Source: Gallionellaceae bacterium
GTDB lineage: Bacteria; Pseudomonadota; Gammaproteobacteria; Burkholderiales; Gallionellaceae
Direction: 5' to 3'
NCBI GenBank assembly: GCA_030690855.1
Contig: JAUYFR010000129.1
Location: 1-8,296, forward strand
DNA: 8,296 nt
The position numbers were made by a program, and so were the translations under genes. Below, one piece after another: positions 1-4,713 of the stretch. The stretch's first letter is position 1. Every line of letters starts with the position of its first letter. The notes under the pieces were generated by a model. The model ran no database searches, was not told the DNA's origin, and saw nothing but the letters and a program-made list of their open reading frames with translations.

Positions 1-214
1 TGGCCGCCTGATAGGCGAAGCCGGGCGTGTCGACCTGGAAGAGCACGGCGTCGGCGTTGGTGGGGTCGCTGACGTCGAAGATTGCTATCCCCTGGTTTTG
101 CAAAGCGACCACCGCCAGGCCCGACCCGTTGAGCGTGTGCGCGAACTCGGCCTTGCCCGCCCCCGCCGCCCGGAACTTGATGTTGGCGCGGCGCGCCTGA
201 AACGCCTCGAAGTT
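1..214. other. Foreign-composition segment, probable chimeric junction
   Basis: By hand count bases 1-180 are about 68% GC, while 241-300 are about 47%, close to the rest of the window. The change falls near 196-214, in codons for the well-conserved SerS stretch NFEAFQARR. From there the minus-strand frame reads SerS-like residues ending in motif 3 (to about base 110), but with wording unlike Betaproteobacteria (RRANIKFRAAGAGKAEF). It then reads VALQNQGIAIFDVSDP and onward to the edge, which resembles a beta-propeller blade of the LVIVD type. Two joins at short conserved stretches (NFEAFQ and GSGLAV) would explain this. A true gene fusion is possible but less likely. Confidence 0.65.
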
Positions 215-1294
215 AGAACAAGAAGAAATCTCGCGATAAGTATTTTGTGCCGGTAGCCACACTTCAATATCGTAGGTGGTCGAAGCAGAGAAGCCCATAT
301 CACCCGTGCACAATTTCACCACGCGATAAGGCAGCGCCAATTTTTTCAGAATCGTTTCGGCATGGCCCAGCAACTCTTCTAATTTTTCATACGAGGACTC
401 TGGATGCACGATCTGCACCAACTCCACTTTTTCAAATTGATGCTGGCGAATCATGCCACGCGTATCACGTCCGGCAGAGCCTGCCTCAGAACGGAAGCAT
501 GGTGTGTGCGCGACAAACTTCAGCGGTAATTTTTCTAGTGGCACAATCTCGTCGCGCACCATGTTGGTCACCGGCACTTCGGCGGTAGGGATCAAATAAA
601 AATTCTGCTCACCGCCCTCTCCCATTTGGCGTGGCACTTTAAACAAATCTTCTTCGAACTTTGGCAACTGACCTGTGCCGCGCATCGAAGCGGCATTCAC
701 CATGTAGGGTACATACGTTTCGGTGTAACCATGTTGCTCGGTGTGCGTGTCCAACATAAATTGCGCCAATGCTCGGTGCATTCTCGCTAGCGGCCCTTTC
801 AACAAAGAGAAACGCGAACCGGCAATTTTGGTTGCCGTCTCAAAATCTAAACCGCCCAAGCCTTCACCAATCGCAACGTGATCTTTCACTTCAAAAACAA
901 AGGTTGGCACCGCACCTACTTTGCGCATTTCTAAATTATCTGCCTCAGATTTTCCAACGGGCACGCTCTCATGTGGCAAGTTAGGAATCACTGACACAAA
1001 GGCATCCATCTCTTGCAGCACCAATGGCAACTTCATTTCGAGTTGCTTCAACTCTTCACCCAATGCACCCACCTCAGCCATGATGGCGGAGACATCTTCG
1101 CCCTTCGCTTTGGCCTGACCGATTAATTTTGAGCTGGCATTGCGCTTAGCCTGCAACTCTTGCGTGCGCGTCTGAATCGTTTTGCGTTCCGCTTCAAGTT
1201 GCTCAAATTTTGCTGTGTCCAATTCATAGCCACGAGTGGCTAAACGTGTCGCCACAATGGTCAAATCGTTACGTAATAGTTGTATGTCTAACAT
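1..1294 (-). CDS. serS: Seryl-tRNA synthetase, C-terminus missing or replaced at the window edge
   Basis: Cytoplasmic class II aminoacyl-tRNA synthetase that activates serine with ATP and charges tRNA-Ser (and tRNA-Sec where present). The ATG at 1292-1294 gives the typical start MLDIQLLRND. GGAG at 1305-1308, 10 bases upstream, supports it. Residues ~1-110 form the charged N-terminal tRNA-binding coiled coil. The catalytic domain follows, with motif 2 (FRSEAGSAGRDTRGM) and the serine/ATP pocket stretches TAEVPVTN and REISSCSNFEAFQARR. Motif 3 (HTLNGSGLAV) falls at residues 386-395, the expected place for a ~425-430 residue enzyme. After residue 395 the frame stays open to the edge but no longer matches SerS: the usual GRTLVA...ENYQ continuation is absent and about 35 residues are missing. 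From about residue 361 the DNA is also abruptly GC-rich. Identification up to residue 360 is firm; the end is probably an assembly artefact. It is the last gene of the ftsK-lolA-rarA-serS block. Confidence 0.93.
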   Translation of the reverse strand, partial: MLDIQLLRNDLTIVATRLATRGYELDTAKFEQLEAERKTIQTRTQELQAKRNASSKLIGQAKAKGEDVSAIMAEVGALGEELKQLEMKLPLVLQEMDAFVSVIPNLPHESVPVGKSEADNLEMRKVGAVPTFVFEVKDHVAIGEGLGGLDFETATKIAGSRFSLLKGPLARMHRALAQFMLDTHTEQHGYTETYVPYMVNAASMRGTGQLPKFEEDLFKVPRQMGEGGEQNFYLIPTAEVPVTNMVRDEIVPLEKLPLKFVAHTPCFRSEAGSAGRDTRGMIRQHQFEKVELVQIVHPESSYEKLEELLGHAETILKKLALPYRVVKLCTGDMGFSASTTYDIEVWLPAQNTYREISSCSNFEAFQARRANIKFRAAGAGKAEFAHTLNGSGLAVVALQNQGIAIFDVSDPTNADAVLFQVDTPGFAYQAA

Positions 1295-1304
1295 CTTCAA
1301 TCTG

Positions 1305-1308
1305 CTCC
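1305..1308 (-). promoter_or_regulatory. serS ribosome binding site
   Basis: Minus-strand GGAG lies 10 bases before the serS ATG. It is only 2 bases from the edge of the REPIN hairpin at 1311-1367, so folding of the repeat in mRNA could affect access to this site. Confidence 0.6.
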
Positions 1309-1310
1309 AA

Positions 1311-1367
1311 TGTAGGTCGGGATTCAACCCGACGCGGTAATAATGTCGGGATGAATCCCGACCTACA
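1311..1367. repeat. REPIN (inverted REP doublet) in the rarA-serS gap
   Basis: Two 23-base arms (1311-1333 and 1345-1367) are reverse complements at 22 of 23 positions, around an 11-base spacer. Each arm is TGTAG plus a small palindrome, GTCGGG(N)6CCCGAC on the left and GTCGGGAT-GA-ATCCCGAC on the right. A GTAG tetranucleotide ahead of an imperfect palindrome is the known signature of REP sequences mobilised by RAYT transposases, and an inverted pair is a REPIN. It starts 1 base after the rarA stop codon and ends 2 bases before the serS ribosome binding site. There is no T-run to make it a classical terminator. No RAYT gene is in the window. Confidence 0.85.
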
Positions 1368-1368
1368 A

Positions 1369-2754
1369 TTACTTGTTCGCTTTTTTATCCAGCTCGCGCA
1401 AATGCGCCAACTTCTCTGCAATTTTTGCTTCCAGCCCGCGATTCACCGGCTGATAAAAACTCACTTCCGACATACCTTCAGGGAAATAGTTTTCTCCTGC
1501 CGCATAACCCTCTACTTCATCATGCGCGTAGCGATAATCTTTGCCGTAGTCCAAGTCTTTCATCAATTTAGTTGGCGCGTTACGCAAGTGCAACGGTACT
1601 TCGCGCGAGCTATCTTGGCTGACAAAAGCACGGGCGGCATTATACGCGACGTATCCTGCGTTCGACTTTGCCGCAACTGCCAAATAAATTACGGCTTGCG
1701 CCAAAGCTAACTCCCCTTCAGGTGAACCTAGCCGCTCATAGGTTGCAGCGGCATCGTTACACATTTGCATCGCACGCGGATCCGCCAGCCCAATATCCTC
1801 CCAGGCCATGCGCACGATACGGCGCGAAAGATATTTCGGGTCAGCCCCGCCATCCAACATGCGCACCAGCCAATACAAGGCCGCATCAGGATTGGAACCA
1901 CGCACTGATTTATGAAGTGCCGAAATTTGATCGTAGAACGCTTCTCCACCTTTATCGAAACGACGCAGTTTTTGCGCGAGAGTATTGTCGAGAAACTTCG
2001 CGTCGATATTTTTCAGCTCTGTGGCTTCGGCTGCGGTTTGTAATTGTTCCAACACATTGAGCAAGCGCCGCGCATCACCATCGGCGTAAACGATGATGCG
2101 CTCCTTGGCATCGGTAGAAAACTCCAAAGCATCCGCCTGTAGGTCGGGTTTTAACCCGACGCTTTCATTAGCGACAGAGATGTCTTGTCGGGTTGAAACC
2201 CGACCTACACAAGACATATCAGCGCGAGCACGCTCCAGCAATTCTCCCAATTCCGCTTCGCTCAAGGACTTCAGCACATACACTTGCGCGCGTGACAGCA
2301 ACGCGCTGTTCATTTCGAAGGAAGGATTTTCGGTGGTCGCACCAATAAACGTGACTAAGCCTTGCTCGACGTAAGGCAGAAAAGCATCTTGTTGAGATTT
2401 GTTAAAACGATGAACCTCGTCCACAAACAAAATGGTGTGACGTCCACTTTGTTGCAGTGTGTGCTCGGCGTGTGCAATGGCCTCGCGAATATCTTTCACA
2501 CCCGAAAGCACTGCAGACAGCGGCACAAATTCCGCATCAAAGGCCGAGGCCATCAACCGCGCCAAGGTGGTCTTTCCCACCCCCGGCGGCCCCCACAAAA
2601 TCATCGAATGCAATTTTCCCGATTGAAACGCCAAGCGTAGCGGCTTGCCCTCACCGAGCAAATGCGATTGCCCGATAACTTCGTCAATGTGCTTGGGACG
2701 TAAGCGCTCAGCGAGCGGAGCAGCGGGTTGTTTGGGGGCAAAGAGATCAGACAT
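1369..2754 (-). CDS. rarA: Replication-associated recombination protein A (AAA+ ATPase), with an in-frame REPIN insertion
   Basis: RarA (MgsA) is a tetrameric clamp-loader-like AAA+ ATPase acting at stalled replication forks with SSB. The 461-residue product shows Walker A GPPGVGKT at 55-62, Walker B ILFVDEVH at 108-115, sensor 1 GATTEN at 138-143 and the sensor 2 stretch GDARR at 226-230. The RarA C-terminal half follows (HKSVRGSNPDAALYW, HLRNAPTKLM, YRYAHDE, NRGLEAKIAEKL). The ATG at 2752-2754 gives a standard N-terminus, although the ribosome binding site is weak. Between residues 182 and 206 the sequence is encoded by a 72-base REPIN, adding 24 residues absent from E. coli RarA. Removing them leaves about 437 residues, a normal family length. 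The frame and all ATPase motifs are intact, so the protein is probably functional; what the extra loop does is unknown. Confidence 0.97.
   Translation of the reverse strand: MSDLFAPKQPAAPLAERLRPKHIDEVIGQSHLLGEGKPLRLAFQSGKLHSMILWGPPGVGKTTLARLMASAFDAEFVPLSAVLSGVKDIREAIAHAEHTLQQSGRHTILFVDEVHRFNKSQQDAFLPYVEQGLVTFIGATTENPSFEMNSALLSRAQVYVLKSLSEAELGELLERARADMSCVGRVSTRQDISVANESVGLKPDLQADALEFSTDAKERIIVYADGDARRLLNVLEQLQTAAEATELKNIDAKFLDNTLAQKLRRFDKGGEAFYDQISALHKSVRGSNPDAALYWLVRMLDGGADPKYLSRRIVRMAWEDIGLADPRAMQMCNDAAATYERLGSPEGELALAQAVIYLAVAAKSNAGYVAYNAARAFVSQDSSREVPLHLRNAPTKLMKDLDYGKDYRYAHDEVEGYAAGENYFPEGMSEVSFYQPVNRGLEAKIAEKLAHLRELDKKANK
2138..2209. repeat. REPIN inside the rarA coding sequence
   Basis: Two 23-base arms (2138-2160 and 2187-2209) are reverse complements at 22 of 23 positions and flank a 26-base middle. 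Each is TGTAG followed by GTCGGGTT-NN-AACCCGAC. The total is 72 bases, exactly 24 codons, and the minus-strand frame through it has no stop (residues 183-205 lie fully inside). The arms match those of the 1311-1367 element apart from paired changes in the small palindrome (AT/AT there, TT/AA here). I see no clear target-site duplication at its edges. Confidence 0.9.
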
Positions 2755-2793
2755 TACCGTCTCTTGTCTGTCTATTGATAACGCTCACATCAA

Positions 2794-2818
2794 AATTCCG
2801 ACACAGTGCGTCGGAATT
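2794..2818. repeat. Hairpin A in the KilA-N to rarA gap
   Basis: A perfect 9-bp stem (AATTCCGAC at 2794-2802, GTCGGAATT at 2810-2818) encloses a 7-base loop that reads GCACTGT on the minus strand. On that strand it is followed by a short T stretch, so it might act as a weak terminator after the KilA-N gene. Its loop matches hairpin B (2845-2869). Confidence 0.7.
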
Positions 2819-2844
2819 CTTACTTACAACCCGTAACACTAGCA

Positions 2845-2869
2845 ATTTCGAACGCACTGAGTTCGAAAT
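2845..2869. repeat. Hairpin B in the KilA-N to rarA gap
   Basis: A perfect 9-bp stem (ATTTCGAAC at 2845-2853, GTTCGAAAT at 2861-2869) encloses the 7-base loop GCACTGA on the plus strand. It has the same stem and loop lengths as hairpin A, almost the same loop in opposite orientation, and a stem differing at 3 of 9 positions with pairing kept. It begins 23 bases downstream of the KilA-N stop codon. Confidence 0.7.
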
Positions 2870-2892
2870 GTGTGCGGCGATGCTTTCCATGC

Positions 2893-3738
2893 TCACCCCT
2901 CCTTCAACGAGCTCGTACTCGTCAATCGTTTAACTATGCGATTACTCAACAAAGACTGCATCTGGCTAATAGCGATAGCGTTCAACTGCATCAAACGTGC
3001 GGCTTGCTCCAACCCTTGATGTATCAGCACCGCATTGATGCTTTCCAGATTGGACAAAACCACCAGTTGTTCCAGTGTCGCAAAGTCGCGCATATTGCCA
3101 TCCGTTTTCGGATTGGCTACTCGCCACTCTGCGGCGGTGAGGCCAAACAAGGCAACGTTGAGCAAGTCCGCTTCACTGGCGTAAATGATACCCATCTGCG
3201 CCTTGGTCAAGCGTGGCGGAATCAGCCGCTCCTTGATGGCATCGGTATGAATTTTGTAATTGACCTTGGCGAGGGTGCGTTGAAAACTCCACTCCAGCGA
3301 CTTTGTGCTGGCTTCTTCATCCTTCAGACGTTGGAATTCCTTGATGAGATAGAGCTTAAACTCTGGACTCAACCATGAACCAAACTCGAAGGCAATGTCA
3401 CGGTGAGCATAGGTGCCGCCGTAACGTCCTGCTTTGGCATACAGCCCGATTGCCCCCGTCGCTTCTATCCATTTCTTGGCGGAGAGGAAAAAACTGTTGC
3501 GCCCAGCCTCAAATCTAATTCCCTCGAATTCGGGGGAATTAGATTTGAAACCGGGATTATTGAGCTGCTCCCAAACACCCAAAAATAGCACCGTGTCTTT
3601 GTTTTTGAGCCACTGCTCAATCAACGCACTGCCTCCGTCAAAATTCTTAACCATATCGGTGAGAGAGATGTAATCCTGCTCATGCCGAGTGGCAATGGAT
3701 ACAACGCTGCCTTGCACAGTAATAATGCGGCTTGTCAT
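2893..3738 (-). CDS. KilA-N domain-containing protein
   Basis: A 281-residue protein with an N-terminal KilA-N domain (about residues 5-137), a predicted DNA-binding fold found in phage, plasmid and DNA-virus proteins. The core signature is GGTYAHRDIAFEFGSWLSPE at 108-126, followed by FKLYLIKEFQRLK to 139. The C-terminal half (about 145-270) matches the conserved tail of a widespread bacterial family of unknown function (INxxIHTDAIKE-like, YASEADLLNVALFG, GNMRDFATLEQL, LESINAVLIHQG). The ATG at 3736-3738 has a strong AAGGAG at 3746-3751, 7 bases upstream. No signal peptide, membrane segment or catalytic motif is seen. It splits the usual lolA-rarA neighbourhood, which suggests an inserted accessory gene, yet its base composition does not stand out. 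Residues 64-77 are encoded by a 40-base palindrome, and a 62-base perfect palindrome lies 70 bases upstream. A role as regulator or phage-related DNA binder is inference only. Confidence 0.88.
   Translation of the reverse strand: MTSRIITVQGSVVSIATRHEQDYISLTDMVKNFDGGSALIEQWLKNKDTVLFLGVWEQLNNPGFKSNSPEFEGIRFEAGRNSFFLSAKKWIEATGAIGLYAKAGRYGGTYAHRDIAFEFGSWLSPEFKLYLIKEFQRLKDEEASTKSLEWSFQRTLAKVNYKIHTDAIKERLIPPRLTKAQMGIIYASEADLLNVALFGLTAAEWRVANPKTDGNMRDFATLEQLVVLSNLESINAVLIHQGLEQAARLMQLNAIAISQMQSLLSNRIVKRLTSTSSLKEG
3509..3548. repeat. 40-base near-perfect palindrome inside the KilA-N gene
   Basis: Bases 3509-3528 and 3529-3548 are reverse complements at 19 of 20 positions (the exception is 3524/3533), with no spacer. 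The centre is CGAATTCG. On the minus strand it encodes residues 64-77 of the KilA-N protein (FKSNSPEFEGIRFE). Family members I remember have a shorter stretch of the FKPxEFxGF type here, so one arm may be an inverted copy of the other. Confidence 0.85.
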
Positions 3739-3892
3739 ACGAACGCTCCTTTAATTTCAGAAAGCCATGAAGTGATTTTAATTGTGGCAAATTCGCCGTA
3801 ATAAACCTTCACAGCCATCCAACTTTCAAACCTCTCGAATTCGAGAGGTTTGAAAGTTGGATGGCTGTGACATTGATGGTACGATTTTTCAT
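3735..3892 (-). other. Possible leader reading frames before the KilA-N gene
   Basis: Two 27-residue frames are chained here. The first (3892 to 3809, MKNRTINVTAIQLSNL...) has AGGAG 7 bases before its ATG, and its stop lies at the far edge of the 62-base palindrome. The second (3818 to 3735, MAVKVYYGEFATIKITSW...) starts inside the palindrome and ends in TGA overlapping the KilA-N ATG. Neither resembles a protein I know. The pattern fits translational coupling, with the palindrome able to hide the second start, but chance is a fair alternative. Confidence 0.22.
3809..3870. repeat. Perfect 62-base palindrome in the lolA to KilA-N gap
   Basis: Bases 3809-3839 and 3840-3870 are exact reverse complements over all 31 positions with no spacer; I checked base by base. 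The centre is TCTCGAATTCGAGA. It occupies the 215-base gap between lolA and the KilA-N gene (3739-3953), starting 84 bases after the lolA stop. No T-run follows on either strand, so it is not a classical terminator. The core matches that of the palindrome at 3509-3548. It could be an operator, a cruciform-forming site or a mobile palindromic element. The rest of the gap holds the KilA-N ribosome binding site and no clear promoter. Confidence 0.95.
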
Positions 3893-3953
3893 GCACCTTC
3901 TCCTGCAGGAAAAAGTGCTTTGCTTGGTGTTTTAAACGCAGGAACCATTTAGA

Positions 3954-4565
3954 TCACTCGCCCAGCACATCCGCACCTTTAGGAGGCACGAAGCTAAACA
4001 GTTGCGGTGAAAATGAGGGGTTGTTTTTCAACTCTGAAAAACGCAACACGGTGCGATGACCAAAAGCATCAAATAGCTCCATCACCCTCAGTTCAGAATT
4101 GCTATTAAATGCCATGAGTATTTTTTCAAAGTTAGATTCAGCCGATTTTGGCTTGGCTTCCAACCATTCTAAACCGTCTTTTTCGCCCTTATCTTTCAGC
4201 GTAAAGCCACGCTCTATTTCGTTGCTACCCGAAAGCAATGCCGCCGGACTGCCGCCCAAGGCTGCATCCAATTTCTTTACGGTGACTTGGTTTAAATCAA
4301 CGTCGTACATCCAAAATTTTTTGCCATCGCCGACGATGATTTGCTCGTAGGGCTTTTGATATACCCAGCGAAACTTTCCGGGGCGCACAAATTGCATAGT
4401 GCCGGAGGCGCTTTGAATCCGCTTACCGTTTTTATCGACAACCTCTTGTGTGAAATTTGCCTGCGCTGAATGCGTAGCAGCGATGAAGGTTTTAAGCTTG
4501 TCAGTCGCGGCGGCGTGAGCGGCTAGCGGCAAGACAAAAAACAATAGAGCCAATAACTTCTGCAT
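3954..4565 (-). CDS. lolA: Outer-membrane lipoprotein carrier protein LolA
   Basis: Periplasmic chaperone that takes lipoproteins released by LolCDE and hands them to LolB in the outer membrane. The product is 203 residues, the same length as E. coli LolA. A Sec signal peptide is clear (MQKLLALLFFVLPLAAHA, cleavage likely after residue 18). The mature part shows the LolA barrel features: ANFTQEVVDKNGK, SGTMQFVRPGKFRWVYQKPY at 54-73, the GDGKKFWMYDVDLNQVTV strand pair, and FSFVPPKGADV near the end. The ATG at 4563-4565 is chosen because it starts the signal peptide and has AGGA at 4575-4578, 9 bases upstream. A longer frame from 4694 would run through the repeat element and bury the signal. 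It follows ftsK as in other Proteobacteria. Confidence 0.96.
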   Translation of the reverse strand: MQKLLALLFFVLPLAAHAAATDKLKTFIAATHSAQANFTQEVVDKNGKRIQSASGTMQFVRPGKFRWVYQKPYEQIIVGDGKKFWMYDVDLNQVTVKKLDAALGGSPAALLSGSNEIERGFTLKDKGEKDGLEWLEAKPKSAESNFEKILMAFNSNSELRVMELFDAFGHRTVLRFSELKNNPSFSPQLFSFVPPKGADVLGE

Positions 4566-4598
4566 TTTTTGTATTCCTGAGATTTGTTCTACGTTTCT

Positions 4599-4713
4599 AA
4601 CCCACCCCAGCCCTCCCTTGTCAGGGAGAGAGCCGAGCCGCTCCTCCCCTGAAGTGGGGTAAGCAGGCAATCCGCGTAGCGGATGCTCGCACAAGGGGAG
4701 GTTGGGAGGGGTT
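4599..4713. repeat. Inverted-repeat element between ftsK and lolA
   Basis: Outer arms 4599-4620 and 4692-4713 pair at about 17 of 22 positions (AACCC...CCCTTG against CAAGGGG...GGGGTT). Inside are further hairpins: CCCC/GGGG at 4646-4659 and TCCGC-GTA-GCGGA at 4671-4683. This resembles the short CT/AG-rich intergenic repeats common in Proteobacteria; I cannot name a family. It carries no coding capacity of its own. Its right end overlaps the last two bases of the ftsK stop codon, and it fills most of the 146-base gap before lolA. Confidence 0.7.

Noticed and set aside
85..303. A 72-codon minus-strand frame rich in Arg and Ser
   Set aside because: It is an alternative frame of the GC-rich serS segment and spans the suspected chimeric junction.
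2138..2209. REPIN as a disruption making rarA a pseudogene
   Set aside because: The insert is 24 codons with no stop. The frame continues into sensor 2 and an intact C-terminal half.
1311..2209. CRISPR array from the repeated TAGGTCGGG units
   Set aside because: The units are inverted pairs, not regularly spaced direct repeats, and no cas genes are present.
1210..2836. Several open frames on the plus strand opposite serS and rarA
   Set aside because: They overlap firmly identified genes on the other strand, resemble no family and lack ribosome binding sites; they are antisense shadows.
2806..3378. A 190-codon plus-strand frame opposite the KilA-N gene
   Set aside because: It lies mostly antisense to a recognised domain gene, has no clear ribosome binding site and has no recognisable protein features.
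3809..3870. Palindrome as an intrinsic terminator of lolA
   Set aside because: No T-run follows on the minus strand, and perfect symmetry without a loop is not typical of terminators. It cannot be fully excluded.
3954..4694. Longer lolA reading frame starting at 4694
   Set aside because: The extra 43 residues are encoded by the repeat element and would bury the signal peptide. The ATG at 4565 has a good ribosome binding site and begins a typical signal sequence.
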